From NCBI RefSeq assembly GCF_016734805.1, contig NZ_JAERQG010000002.1, forward strand, positions 1,020,421 through 1,084,420: a stretch of 64,000 nucleotides of DNA. Reading direction: 5' to 3'. How positions within the stretch are numbered: position 1 is the first letter of the stretch; the number at the start of each line of letters is the position of its first letter. Positions 1-9,591 of this stretch are shown in pieces. Source of the DNA: Marivirga atlantica. Its GTDB lineage: Bacteria; Bacteroidota; Bacteroidia; Cytophagales; Cyclobacteriaceae. Below the pieces are notes generated by a model that ran no database searches, had not been told where the DNA came from, and saw only the letters and a program-made list of their open reading frames with translations. The position numbers and the translations under genes were made by a program.

Positions 1-1061
1 TTATTATAGCTCATATTGAAGTAATACATTTGATTTCCGTAAAATTGCTTATCACCAAGCTGATAATGTCCTTCCAACTGAAAATCAATCCATTGGCTTA
101 ATGGTCTTCTTTCAAGCACTTTATACTTTACTCCTAATTGAAGGCCCGTAGAGAAGTTGGTAATTTTAAAGGACTCAATTATGGTCTCTTTATAAGTGGC
201 TAATGTCAAACCATTGTCTGACTGCGTAACATTAATAGAATCAGATTGTGCATTATAGTAACCTACCTTGATTTTTTGAGACTGTCGCACCAAAGAGAGA
301 CCTGCATATAATTTCCACCTGTCCTTCAAGCTCTTTTCAAAACCAAAAGATGTTCTAAAACCTACCCTATCCCAACTAAGTGCATCGCTCTGAACATATT
401 CAATTACATGATCATCCATGAGGTTAGGATTAATTTTGTGATACGAACTAAAACCTTGAAATGAGAAATATGCATTGTAAAATTGCTTCTTTGGTTTTAC
501 TATAGGCTCTTTTATCAATTTGGGTAGTGCGACAGTATTTATTCTTTTATTAAAGTAAATGGAATCTTGTAATGGTATAAATTGTCGTCCTACTAAAGTG
601 TTCCAAACAGGCTCATCTTTAAATGATGAGCCAATAGCCTCTTTAGCGTATTCAGTAGAATTAATGAACTTACTATTATAAAATGAGCTAAATGTTTTCT
701 TTTTAGAATGGCTTGCATTTTCACTCATATTATCTTCAGCACTAGCAATGCTAATGTTTGAATTTGCTTGATCAAACTCAATGTTATCTTTAACTGCTAC
801 TTGTAATTGGCTGGTAGAATTAACCCTGTTATTAAGCTCATTTGAAAGGCTTTGAATTTCTGTAGTGGTTTTTAAGTCATCGCTGTTATTTGAATTAAAA
901 TAGTAGGTGCTACCAGCTCCTAGAAATAGTAACAGCAGCAGTACTCCATATTTCCAGTTACCAGATCCATTTGGTAGTTTAGCACCAATGCTAGTCCACA
1001 ATGAAGCATCAGCATTAGCCTCATAATTGGCCACTCTATTTTTCCAATCTTTATTTTCCAT
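1..1061 (-). CDS. Membrane-anchored beta-barrel-like protein, partial (runs off left edge)
   Basis: The frame is open from an ATG at 1061 to the window edge, so the C-terminus is missing. About 45 soluble residues (MENKDWKNRVANYEANAD...) are followed by one hydrophobic helix (KYGVLLLLLFLGAG), a polar low-complexity linker, and alternating beta-strand-like segments with aromatic residues (AYFSFQGFSSYHKI, KLYAGLSLVR). It overlaps the end of the upstream ECF sigma gene by 11 nt, so the two are translationally coupled. By position it could regulate that sigma factor. The combination of an inner-membrane-type helix and a barrel-like C-terminal region is seen next to ECF sigma genes in Bacteroidota. 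The function itself is inferred. Confidence 0.7.
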   Translation of the reverse strand, partial: MENKDWKNRVANYEANADASLWTSIGAKLPNGSGNWKYGVLLLLLFLGAGSTYYFNSNNSDDLKTTTEIQSLSNELNNRVNSTSQLQVAVKDNIEFDQANSNISIASAEDNMSENASHSKKKTFSSFYNSKFINSTEYAKEAIGSSFKDEPVWNTLVGRQFIPLQDSIYFNKRINTVALPKLIKEPIVKPKKQFYNAYFSFQGFSSYHKINPNLMDDHVIEYVQSDALSWDRVGFRTSFGFEKSLKDRWKLYAGLSLVRQSQKIKVGYYNAQSDSINVTQSDNGLTLATYKETIIESFKITNFSTGLQLGVKYKVLERRPLSQWIDFQLEGHYQLGDKQFYGNQMYYFNMSYN

Positions 1062-1608
1062 CAGCTTTCTCGTAAATTAGATGCTCCCTATCTTTTAACA
1101 ATAGTTTATTTAGCAAAGCTTTAGCCTTATTCAACTGAGATTTTGAAGTACCTACAGCTATATTGAGCATTTCTGCTATTTCTTTGTGTGCATAACCTTC
1201 AATTACATACATGTTAAAAACCACCTTATACCCATCAGGTAAAAGATTTATAACTTGAATGATTTCTTCAGTTTCCATTTTGTCAAACAACTGCTCATAA
1301 TGATCATTAGCAAGCTCATATTCAGCTTCTACATTATCTTGAACAATAACCTTCTTCCTATGCCCATCTATGCAAGTGTGTATGGTAATTCGCTTCATCC
1401 ATAACCAAAAGGACTTATGATCTCTGAGCTTATTGATTTGGTTAAATATTTTAATGAAAGCTTCCTGAAAACAATCCTCAGCTTCCTCCTTATTAGCACA
1501 ATAGCGCATACAGATACCCATTACTTGCTTATAGCATTCCTTATAAAGAGCTTCTTGTGCTCTCCTATTATTCTTTTTACATTTCTTTATTAAAGCCTCC
1601 AGACTCAT
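1051..1608 (-). CDS. RNA polymerase sigma-70 factor, ECF subfamily
   Basis: 185 residues with the two ECF domains. Region 2 is near residues 20-90 (AQEALYKECYKQVMGICMRY, EAEDCFQEAFIKIF, FWLWMKRITIHTCID) and region 4 near 115-170 (LPDGYKVVFNMYVIEGYAHKEIAE followed by an HTH). It directs RNA polymerase to a specific promoter set. I chose the ATG at 1608; the longer frame starts at a TTG only 4 nt from a hairpin that likely terminates the upstream gene. It overlaps the next gene, a membrane/barrel protein that may act as its anti-sigma partner, by 11 nt. The family is clear; the regulon is unknown. Confidence 0.93.
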   Translation of the reverse strand: MSLEALIKKCKKNNRRAQEALYKECYKQVMGICMRYCANKEEAEDCFQEAFIKIFNQINKLRDHKSFWLWMKRITIHTCIDGHRKKVIVQDNVEAEYELANDHYEQLFDKMETEEIIQVINLLPDGYKVVFNMYVIEGYAHKEIAEMLNIAVGTSKSQLNKAKALLNKLLLKDREHLIYEKADGK

Positions 1609-1620
1609 TAAATACAATAA

Positions 1621-1642
1621 GAAGGGAGCTTTAACTCCCTTC
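1621..1642 (-). terminator. Hairpin between lipoprotein and sigma-factor genes
   Basis: An 8-bp perfect stem (GAAGGGAG / CTCCCTTC) with a 6-nt loop lies just after the minus-strand gene that ends at 1674. On the minus strand it is followed by a weak T-rich stretch. It probably terminates the lipoprotein transcript before the sigma gene, but the poor T-run leaves this uncertain. Confidence 0.5.
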
Positions 1643-1673
1643 CTTTTAAGGTTGATACTTTAAAATATTAGTT

Positions 1674-2945
1674 TTAAGGTTTTTGAATCGTTATCTGTGC
1701 CGTGTCACATTCGTTTCCTTCACACACCAAGTAGCTAAATTGCTCTGCAACATCGTTTTGCCATGCAGCGCTATCAGCTAAGTATCTCACATAAAGGTAA
1801 CCAGCTTCATTTTTTATTTGAGCTTGCCCAAATGATAGGTTCATTGAGTCTGGTATCGAAATGCTAAATTGTCCGGGTAAGCCACAGTATACATCATTGC
1901 TTAAAATATCCATATCAAGTACAGCGGTAGAGTCTATATTTAAAGTGAAGAAATCATCTGAAAGAGAAAGCACGTTACAACTACTATCGTTTGCCGGTGC
2001 CATAACTTCAATAACATGACTGCCAGTGTAAGACCGCCCATTAGCTAGAGTTACTTCATACCAAAGTGAATCGATTCCTTCAATTGATGGGGTAAACTTG
2101 GCTACATTATTATTAATTGCTTCAATAACACCCAATGAAATTTGTCCGTAATTAATTTGGCTTACAGCGTTGTTACAAATGCTATCAGTAGCTGTAACAT
2201 CAATATACAGCACCGAATCAAGTGGTATAGCATCAAAGCCAGAATACGCCTCTATATAGCAAGTATCTTGATCAGAAGTCATAAACACCTCGAGAAATCC
2301 ATATATCGCTGTGGCTTCATCTGCAGGGCCAATCAATTTGGCTTCATAAACGATACTGTCACTGATAAAATTAGCGGTATCCTCGAGGGTGTAGCTTATA
2401 GCATTATTTGCAGTTATAGTTGCTGTTCCAAAGTTTGGAGCACCAATAATATTGAGTTTATCCAGTGTATATTGACACAGTATATCATTAGCCAATACAC
2501 CAACTTCGGCTGATAAACTCCCCTCAATGTAGAGGACGTCATTCTTAGCATAAGGCATACAGGAATCAGTTTCAAATTGACTAGAGTCACCAATATTTAC
2601 AATAATAGAATCCGTAAAACTCTGACTTGGGGTGCTTACCTCAAATATGATGTAATCCTTACCACTTGCACTTTCATTAGCAGTATATTTAACTAACTGA
2701 TTTTTTAACCAGCTTACTTCTGATTTATCACTTTGGTGATTAAGTGAGATAGATGCATTTTCTAAAGGATCACCTAAAACATTTATCACCATAGGTTCCC
2801 CTTTTATGGCAAATATTTCACTATTGTTAATTACCGAATGTTCATCAAGTGTACTTTTCGGAAGAACATCCTCTCCAAGTTGATCGCATGACCAAAGTGC
2901 CGCAATCATGCAAATTAATAGTAATGTTACTCTGTAGATACGCAT
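1674..2945 (-). CDS. Secreted lipoprotein with tandem Ig-like (VLANDI-type) repeats
   Basis: 423 residues. The N-terminus (MRIYRVTLLLICMIAALWSC) is a lipoprotein signal with the lipidated Cys at residue 20. The mature part shows four related repeats near residues 40-118, 132-228, 232-316 and 325-420. Two carry the phrase N-D-I-L/N-D-V (GVLANDILC, DILSNDVYC) typical of the Ig/cadherin-like tandem domains of Bacteroidota surface adhesins. Cysteines recur at equivalent positions in repeats 2-4, which suggests disulphides. It has no catalytic motif. An adhesive or structural surface role is inferred. It precedes the ECF sigma gene but is probably a separate transcript. Confidence 0.75.
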   Translation of the reverse strand: MRIYRVTLLLICMIAALWSCDQLGEDVLPKSTLDEHSVINNSEIFAIKGEPMVINVLGDPLENASISLNHQSDKSEVSWLKNQLVKYTANESASGKDYIIFEVSTPSQSFTDSIIVNIGDSSQFETDSCMPYAKNDVLYIEGSLSAEVGVLANDILCQYTLDKLNIIGAPNFGTATITANNAISYTLEDTANFISDSIVYEAKLIGPADEATAIYGFLEVFMTSDQDTCYIEAYSGFDAIPLDSVLYIDVTATDSICNNAVSQINYGQISLGVIEAINNNVAKFTPSIEGIDSLWYEVTLANGRSYTGSHVIEVMAPANDSSCNVLSLSDDFFTLNIDSTAVLDMDILSNDVYCGLPGQFSISIPDSMNLSFGQAQIKNEAGYLYVRYLADSAAWQNDVAEQFSYLVCEGNECDTAQITIQKP

Positions 2946-3066
2946 AATTCTAAAGTTAAAGTTTCTGTTTATTAGAAGGGCGCAACTCAGGTAAAAAAGG
3001 TTGCCTGAGCTAACAAAAAGTTTCTTATCTCTCTGAACATAATGTGGAAATAACTGTAATTAACTT

Positions 3067-3570
3067 ATGAGTAGAGCATTTGTAAAAGAAGATGATCAGG
3101 AAGAAGCTCCATTTGTTCCACCAAGAGCAGCTTTGCCTAACAGTGTTGTCAATTATGTAACACCTAACGGGATGAGTCAATTATACAATGAGAAAGATTC
3201 ATTAATCGATCAAAGAGAAAAAATTCAAGCGTTAGAAGATGAGAAAATAAGACGTCATGAGTTAGCCATAGTAAATGGTAAGTTAACTCTATTGGAACAA
3301 CGAATTAACAGTGCGAGGGTAATCCTGCCGGATGATCAGCCGCAAAATGAAATTCGTTTTGGTGCTACAGTTGAGCTTTCTATTGACAATAAGATAAGTA
3401 CCTTTCAAATAGTAGGAGCTGATGAGTCCAATGTAAAAGATGGGAAAATAGCCTTCTTTTCACCTATTGCTAAAACTATCATCGGCAAGAAAAAGAATGA
3501 TAAAGCCGTTTTAAAATTGGGTAAAGAAAAAAGATCAATTGAGATTAAACAAATCTCGTATCTTAATTAG
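3067..3570 (+). CDS. GreA/GreB family transcription elongation factor
   Basis: 167 residues. A helical N-terminal half (residues 25-90, DSLIDQREKIQALEDEKIRR...) corresponds to the Gre coiled coil. The C-terminal FKBP-like globular domain (about residues 95-165) contains IRFGATVEL, FQIVGADESN and SPIAKTIIGKK, which are hallmarks of the GreA/GreB C-terminal domain. Gre factors enter the RNA polymerase secondary channel and stimulate cleavage of backtracked RNA. The charged N-terminal tail before the coiled coil is longer than in classical GreA. It is convergent with the OmpA-type gene, overlapping it by 8 nt. Confidence 0.88.
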   Translation: MSRAFVKEDDQEEAPFVPPRAALPNSVVNYVTPNGMSQLYNEKDSLIDQREKIQALEDEKIRRHELAIVNGKLTLLEQRINSARVILPDDQPQNEIRFGATVELSIDNKISTFQIVGADESNVKDGKIAFFSPIAKTIIGKKKNDKAVLKLGKEKRSIEIKQISYLN

Positions 3571-5542
3571 AAGCAGCCTTTAACGCACTTTTATGATGAA
3601 AACTCAATGTTAGTTCAACTCTCCTATTTAATGCGCGTTTTTCTATCTTATCATTGTCTGCAATCGGATTAGCTTCACCCTCTGCTATTATTTCTACATG
3701 CTCTGCATGCAAACCGTGTTCTTTCATCCACTGCTTTACTGCTTTTGCTCTTTGTTCCGCTAAATACTTATTATAAGTTTCATCTCCTATACTACAGGTA
3801 TAGCCTATTAAATCAACTTTATCGATCTCTTCATCCTTAATCAGTTTGGCTATCTCAATTAATAATTCTTGATCTTCATTGATTGCATAACTATCAAAGT
3901 CGAAGTGAATTTTAAATGTTTTTTTCTTACTTAAAAGTGTTGACTGGTTTATCAATGAATCGGAAGCAGATTCGTTTGCAGCAGCCACAACTTGCAATTC
4001 TTTCCAGTCAGTTCGTTTGATCAAGAAATCAATTCTATTGTTTATGTTAAAAGCTGAATTGACATGCTTTTTATAATTGTCAGCATTTTCAGCATTGCTT
4101 CCTTCAGGCCTTAACAACAATCGTTGCGGATTAAAGCCCTGTTCTACGTAAAAGTCCTTTATCTTCATTATCCTGCTCAAAGATAATTCCATATTAGCCA
4201 CACTATCTTCATAGTCATGTGCATGTCCTACTATCTCAATTTGCAGACCTTCATTTTGTTGAAAGATTTCCAACAGTCTTACCAGTTCAAAATAAGTAGA
4301 GCTTACAAACTCATCTGTTTTATACTCAAATTGAATGTTATGGCTGGTAAATTTCTCATCTTTTCTTATTGGAACTGTATGTATATCAGCAGTTTCTTCT
4401 TTATAAGTAGTTTGCTTTTCTAAATCGATATAATGACTCTCACTAATGTGCCCTGATTTATTTACATAGAAGAAATATGATCCACCTGTAGGTAGTATGG
4501 CATTGAAGCTATTGGACTCGTATTCTACAAATATCTCCGATTCACTCGCACTTGTTGTTAAAAAATTGACATGATAGTCAATGCTGTCATCCTCATTATT
4601 AGCAAGCAAAAACTCACCTGTGAGTAAAATAACAGGATCTGGCCTAAACTGATAAGGAATGGTTATCGAAAATATATCTCGGCTATCATCTCTTCCATTT
4701 TTATCGCTCACATAATATCCAATAGTTCCATTAGCAGGTATGGTATAATATGCTTCGAAAGATTCTGTATTTACATCAGGACCAAGGTTTTCTGGTTTGG
4801 ACCAATTTGTCCAGGTTGAATCTAGTCTTTTAGAATAAAAAATATCTGCCCCACCGTAGTTTTCATGCCCCATTGATGCAAAAAATAAGGTCTTATTATC
4901 TGCGGCTAAAAAAGGAGAGAACTCTGGGTGCTTTGTATTAATCTGTTGACCCAGATTAATGGGTTTTGACCAACTATTATCTTTCAGCTTTCTACTTACA
5001 TACAAGTCCTGATCGCCAAAGCTATCATCACGCTCTACTGCAATAAGTAATTCTTGACCGTTACTACTAAAAAAGTAATCAATAAAATCACTATGGTTAT
5101 GAAAATCTTGAATAGGTAGAATCTGTGGTACACTCCAACCACTATCTGTTCGATGACTAACAGCCACACCATCTGTCTTTTTATTGTCCACATAAGCATT
5201 TAGCAGGTAAAGAGATTCACCATTCGGAGATATTGAAACAACACCGTTTGGCATTTCATTATTGAGTGGTTCACCTATGTTTACGGATTTCGACCAGCCT
5301 CTTTTGCCGTACTTACTGTAATAAATATCCTGTTCATCATATCTCCCATTGATGTTCTCCGGGGTGTTTTGTCTTGCAAAAAATAGGGTATTCCCATCTG
5401 CTGAAATCATTGGTTTGGTTTCAACATAAGATGTATTTATAGAATCCGACAGATTATTTTTAATAATCTCCTGACCGTAAAGTGGGGTAAAATAAAGTGA
5501 TAATAATAAGGTTGAAATAGCGGATATCTTCAATACTTTCAT
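3563..5542 (-). CDS. PD40 beta-propeller protein with two OmpA-like domains
   Basis: 659 residues with an N-terminal signal peptide (MKVLKISAISTLLLSLYFTPLYGQ). Residues 45-290 form PD40/WD40-like propeller repeats (DGNTLFFARQNTP, PNGESLYLLNAY, DNKTLFFASMGH, GADIFYSKRLDS). There are two OmpA-like peptidoglycan-binding regions, a divergent one at about 390-505 (IVGHAHDYEDSV, LSLSRIMKIKDF) and a canonical one at about 535-650 (FDFDSYAINEDQ, LIGYTCSIGDE, LAEQRAKAVKQW, NRRVELT). Such proteins sit at the outer membrane and are common in Bacteroidota, including T9SS-linked PorE-like proteins. Anchoring to cell wall is known for the family; the exact role is not determined. Confidence 0.88.
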   Translation of the reverse strand: MKVLKISAISTLLLSLYFTPLYGQEIIKNNLSDSINTSYVETKPMISADGNTLFFARQNTPENINGRYDEQDIYYSKYGKRGWSKSVNIGEPLNNEMPNGVVSISPNGESLYLLNAYVDNKKTDGVAVSHRTDSGWSVPQILPIQDFHNHSDFIDYFFSSNGQELLIAVERDDSFGDQDLYVSRKLKDNSWSKPINLGQQINTKHPEFSPFLAADNKTLFFASMGHENYGGADIFYSKRLDSTWTNWSKPENLGPDVNTESFEAYYTIPANGTIGYYVSDKNGRDDSRDIFSITIPYQFRPDPVILLTGEFLLANNEDDSIDYHVNFLTTSASESEIFVEYESNSFNAILPTGGSYFFYVNKSGHISESHYIDLEKQTTYKEETADIHTVPIRKDEKFTSHNIQFEYKTDEFVSSTYFELVRLLEIFQQNEGLQIEIVGHAHDYEDSVANMELSLSRIMKIKDFYVEQGFNPQRLLLRPEGSNAENADNYKKHVNSAFNINNRIDFLIKRTDWKELQVVAAANESASDSLINQSTLLSKKKTFKIHFDFDSYAINEDQELLIEIAKLIKDEEIDKVDLIGYTCSIGDETYNKYLAEQRAKAVKQWMKEHGLHAEHVEIIAEGEANPIADNDKIEKRALNRRVELTLSFHHKSALKAASN

Positions 5543-5833
5543 GGTTCTATAGTTAAGGTTGATCCACTCAACATCTCTTACTTAAATTAAAAGATTAAGC
5601 AAATATACATAAAAACTTGATATTCAGTGTAAAATAAAAATAATTAGTGCATTAAACTAAAGAATCATTAGTGTTTAAAGCTATCAGCATTGTACTGAAG
5701 TATGAAATGATTAGCTTTAAGCTTAGATAAAGTATTAGTAAAAAGGTAGGCTTTAGAATAGGTTTTAATGGACTTTTGACTAAAATTTGTGTTTATTATC
5801 ATTAGTTGGTAAAGTAATCAAAAAACTAATCTT

Positions 5834-8107
5834 TTGAGATATAGTAAATTAATTATTACAGGCCTATTTTTCTTCAATTTTAATACAGCAGATTTATCCG
5901 GCCAAAACCAGCAATTATATCAACTGGATAGCCTGAAAGCTGAATTACGCAATAATAAAATTACGGATACAGTTAGGGCTGAGTTATTGTTGGATATTGC
6001 TTTTGTTTACCGCAATGTATCAATAGACTCTGCAAAGCATTATGCGCAACAAAGCCTCTCCTATTCAAAATCAATTGATTACCTAAAAGGTCAGGTTCAA
6101 GCCATCCGAAATATAGGATTGAGCTATTTGAGAGAAGGTAATTATGATACGGCAATCGTACTGGCAAATAGAGCAGCCATTACGGCTAAAAAGAATAATC
6201 TAAGCACTAACCTGGCAGACGCTTACAATACACTAGGTATTGCTCATTATAGAAAATCCAATTATGATAGTGCCAGATTCTATTATGAAGAAAGCGCTAA
6301 ATTATTTAGAAATATTAATGGAAGAGAAGCAGATGTAGCAGGCGCTTATTTGAATATTGGTTCCATTTATGAGAGTCAGGGAAACTATATTGATGCCCTC
6401 AAGAATTTTCAGGAATCTTTACTGGTTTTCGAGCAACAAGATCATAAAATGGGCATTGCCAGCGCAAGTTACAATCTCGCTAACCTTTTTAAAAAACAAG
6501 GTGATATAAAGAAAGCCCTACAATACATGGAAAGAACGGTTGCTATTGACAGCCTTACTGGAAATAAACAAGGATATGCTGAATCATTAGGGCAATTAGC
6601 TGGCCTCTATCTTGAAAACAGTGATACGGCAGAGGCCATTTATAAATATAAATCTTCCATAAACTTGAGTAATCAGGTAGGTTCTAAATGCCGTGCTATA
6701 AACCAAATTAGAAATCTTGGCGAAATCTATTTGCTTCAGGAACGACTAGATTCGGCTTATCAATATTTAAACAAGGCGGTTGAAACTGCAGAAAGCTGCA
6801 AAACACTTGGTTTAATTGTCTCGAGCTACATACAGTTCAGCAAATACCTTATCAAAACAATTCAGAGAAATAGAGCCGTAGAAATGCTTGAGAAGGCACA
6901 CCTTATTGCTAATAAAGAAGGATATAAAAGCCAGCAGGAACAGGCCTCTAATTTATTATATGAACTCTATAAAAAATTAGGTGAGCGCGAAAAGGCTCTC
7001 TATTATCTTGAAATTGCTGATCAACTGGAAGATGAACTTTTTAATGCTGAAAACACTAGAAAAATAGCCCAGCTTGAAGCTGAATACCTTATTGAAAAGG
7101 AAAGGCAGAAATTTCAGCACGATCAGGAACTACGCGATATAACTTATAATGAAAGTCTGGCAGAAGAAAAGAGAAGAAATTTATTGTTCATCATTGTAGC
7201 AATCGCACTTCTTTTGATAATGCTCGTACTATTAAGACTCTATTATATCCGGACAAAATATAACAAGCTGTTGAACAAACAGAATGAAGAAATTACCTTA
7301 CAAAATGCTCAGATTAATGAACAAATAGAAGAAATCTCTCATCAAAGTGAGCTATTACAGAATAGAGCGAATTTACTTGAGGAACAAAGTAATCAGCTGA
7401 ACTTAGCCAATAAGGATCTTAAACAAATCAATGAAGAAAAAAATACTATTATTGGCATTGTCGCTCATGATCTTAAAAGTCCTATAAATCAAATACAAGG
7501 CTTACTAGAATTAATGAGATTGGAATCTGATTCAGAGGCTTTACTAAACCAATATCTTTCTAAAATTGAGGATTCTGCGAAGCGTTCGATAGAAATGATT
7601 GATAGGATACTCGATATAAGTGCGGCAGAAAACAAGGAAATCAAAGTTAAACTTCAACCAATTGACTTGAAGTCATTTACAGCCAAACTCGTTAATGGAT
7701 TTGACACCAAGGCATCAAAAAAGGCCATTCAAATTGATTTTGAAGCCAGGCAGACCGCCCAAATACAGACCGATCCATTATTACTTACAGAGATCATTGA
7801 AAACCTTCTATCAAATGCACTAAAATACTCTCCAATGGAGAGCAGAATTAGAGTTGTGCTAGATAGCACCAAACTTCACCATCAAATTCATGTAAGTGAC
7901 GATGGACCCGGAATAAGTAAAGAGGAACAAAGAAATATGTTTGACAGCTATACACAGCTAAGTGCAAAACCTACTGCAGACGAGAAATCTACTGGCCTTG
8001 GTTTGTCAATTGTCAAAAGATATCTTAATGTACTAAACTATGATATTGAATGTATCAGTGATGGAAAAAGTGGTACTACATTTATTATAAAGATTCCAAT
8101 TCAATAA
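5834..8107 (+). CDS. TPR sensor histidine kinase
   Basis: 757 residues. The start is a TTG: an in-frame stop at 5810 and the absence of an upstream ATG support it, and a signal peptide follows. TPR repeats fill residues 50-400 in the periplasm, then comes a coiled coil, one transmembrane helix (about 450-470) and a second coiled coil. The kinase core has an H box with phosphorylatable His545 (IVAHDLKSPINQ), an N box (ENLLSNALKY, Asn661), a G1 box DDGPGIS and a G2 box STGLGLSIVKRY. It is an orphan: no response regulator is adjacent. It converges with the next kinase gene, which ends 4 nt away. Confidence 0.94.
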   Translation: MRYSKLIITGLFFFNFNTADLSGQNQQLYQLDSLKAELRNNKITDTVRAELLLDIAFVYRNVSIDSAKHYAQQSLSYSKSIDYLKGQVQAIRNIGLSYLREGNYDTAIVLANRAAITAKKNNLSTNLADAYNTLGIAHYRKSNYDSARFYYEESAKLFRNINGREADVAGAYLNIGSIYESQGNYIDALKNFQESLLVFEQQDHKMGIASASYNLANLFKKQGDIKKALQYMERTVAIDSLTGNKQGYAESLGQLAGLYLENSDTAEAIYKYKSSINLSNQVGSKCRAINQIRNLGEIYLLQERLDSAYQYLNKAVETAESCKTLGLIVSSYIQFSKYLIKTIQRNRAVEMLEKAHLIANKEGYKSQQEQASNLLYELYKKLGEREKALYYLEIADQLEDELFNAENTRKIAQLEAEYLIEKERQKFQHDQELRDITYNESLAEEKRRNLLFIIVAIALLLIMLVLLRLYYIRTKYNKLLNKQNEEITLQNAQINEQIEEISHQSELLQNRANLLEEQSNQLNLANKDLKQINEEKNTIIGIVAHDLKSPINQIQGLLELMRLESDSEALLNQYLSKIEDSAKRSIEMIDRILDISAAENKEIKVKLQPIDLKSFTAKLVNGFDTKASKKAIQIDFEARQTAQIQTDPLLLTEIIENLLSNALKYSPMESRIRVVLDSTKLHHQIHVSDDGPGISKEEQRNMFDSYTQLSAKPTADEKSTGLGLSIVKRYLNVLNYDIECISDGKSGTTFIIKIPIQ

Positions 8108-8111
8108 AAGG

Positions 8112-9446
8112 TTAGTTACTCAGCGGCAATTCAACTACAAAAGTTGCTCCTTTAGTTGATGCTTCTCTGTCATATCGTACAGTACCATTATTAGTTTCCA
8201 CATAACGCTTTACCAAGGATAAGCCTAAACCAGTTGAGCTTTCACCAGCAGTAGGTCTTGTACTTAACTTGGAAAACTTTTTGAAAAGGTGATCTTCCTC
8301 TTCCGGATGAATACCTGGGCCTTGATCTGCAACAGAAATTTGAATATAGTCATTCTTTGAATTTAACGTCACCGTTACATTCTTTTGCGGTTGTGAAAAC
8401 TTTATTGCATTAGATAAAAGATTCTCGAATATTAGGTTAACATAAGTCTTATCAACTACAACAGTTGTTTTATCAGTGTAGCATAGCAGATTAATCTTGA
8501 TAGACTTTTTGCTAGCCAAACCCTGCATTTTATTAATCAATTCATCTAATAAGGGTAATAAATCAATCTTCTTAAAATCTACTTTATCACTCTCTTGTTC
8601 ACTTCTATCCATTTCAAGCACTCTGTTGACCAGATTTTCAGCATTGAGCGAAGTTTGTAAAATCAACTCTTTACATTCATCTTTCCGTTCTGCATCAGTT
8701 TCCATATCCATCATTCGAATAAGTCCTTTGATATTACCCAATGGCCCTCTTAAATCGTGTGATAATATGCGTATTATATAGTCCTTCTCTTCTATTAAAC
8801 TTTTTAATTCTTCCTTTTGCTCACTAATGACTGCCTGTTGTTGCAATAATTCGGCATTTTGATTAGCTACTCGTTGTAGCGCCTTTTGCTGCGTAAATTC
8901 AAAAACCATAGCAATAAAAAGAATAATCAACAACAAGCCAGGAACTATAGCGGTAAACCACTCAGACCTTAAAGATTTGTCATAAGCTTCAGGAAAGGGA
9001 TACTCTTTAATAGCAAGAAAGCCAATAAAAACCATTGTGGTGAAGCTTATTGCTCCCCAAAATACTGCTGAAGTTCTGTTTACAATAAGAAGCGCTAATA
9101 CTGGTATGGAGACAATCCATGGATACAAGGCAGATTCAGTACCTCCTGAATAATAAGCCAATGTTGTTACCGCAATGGCACCTATCAAAACGTAGATATT
9201 ACCTATCCCAATAATAGGGATTTTGGTCTTTACCAAAAATGGTAACAAAAGAAAACCCACAACATTCATGAGCATCATATAAATGCCCATTTGAAAGGAG
9301 AAGTAGAAACTAAGCCATAAGTAGGAGTTAGAAAATAGTGAAGTTAAAAGTGATCCTCTTACTAAGAGGCGTGCCTTTCTCAACTCATCATCAGACTTGA
9401 ACCGATCAGGGTGAATAAAAAAATCTATTAAACCATTAAGTACCAT
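8112..9446 (-). CDS. Integral-membrane sensor histidine kinase
   Basis: 444 residues. The N-terminal half (about residues 30-185) has five to six hydrophobic helices with almost no periplasmic domain, so it probably senses something in or at the membrane. A coiled-coil linker leads to the kinase core: His230 in IRILSHDLRGPLGNIKG, an N box FENLLSNAIKFSQ, a G1 box DQGPGIHPEE and a G2 box SSTGLGLSLVKRYVE. No response regulator is nearby. The C-terminal core resembles that of the convergent TPR kinase (TRPTAGESSTGLGLS against AKPTADEKSTGLGLS), which suggests related origins. Confidence 0.93.
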   Translation of the reverse strand: MVLNGLIDFFIHPDRFKSDDELRKARLLVRGSLLTSLFSNSYLWLSFYFSFQMGIYMMLMNVVGFLLLPFLVKTKIPIIGIGNIYVLIGAIAVTTLAYYSGGTESALYPWIVSIPVLALLIVNRTSAVFWGAISFTTMVFIGFLAIKEYPFPEAYDKSLRSEWFTAIVPGLLLIILFIAMVFEFTQQKALQRVANQNAELLQQQAVISEQKEELKSLIEEKDYIIRILSHDLRGPLGNIKGLIRMMDMETDAERKDECKELILQTSLNAENLVNRVLEMDRSEQESDKVDFKKIDLLPLLDELINKMQGLASKKSIKINLLCYTDKTTVVVDKTYVNLIFENLLSNAIKFSQPQKNVTVTLNSKNDYIQISVADQGPGIHPEEEDHLFKKFSKLSTRPTAGESSTGLGLSLVKRYVETNNGTVRYDREASTKGATFVVELPLSN

Positions 9447-9591
9447 GCAACATTAAAAATATGCTTTACAATGATGTAATTATAATTCTGGTTCAAGTTT
9501 AAATATGCTTTTCGTTTACGGCTGGTTTTAGTCAGACCAGCCTAACAGTTCGTTCGGTTAACAATTTAATTATACAAAGCGATATTTCCTA

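Noticed and set aside
9520..9543. Inverted repeat GGCTGGT/ACCAGCC considered as a terminator
   Set aside because: There is no T-run on either strand and the context gives no clear role; too weak to list as a feature.
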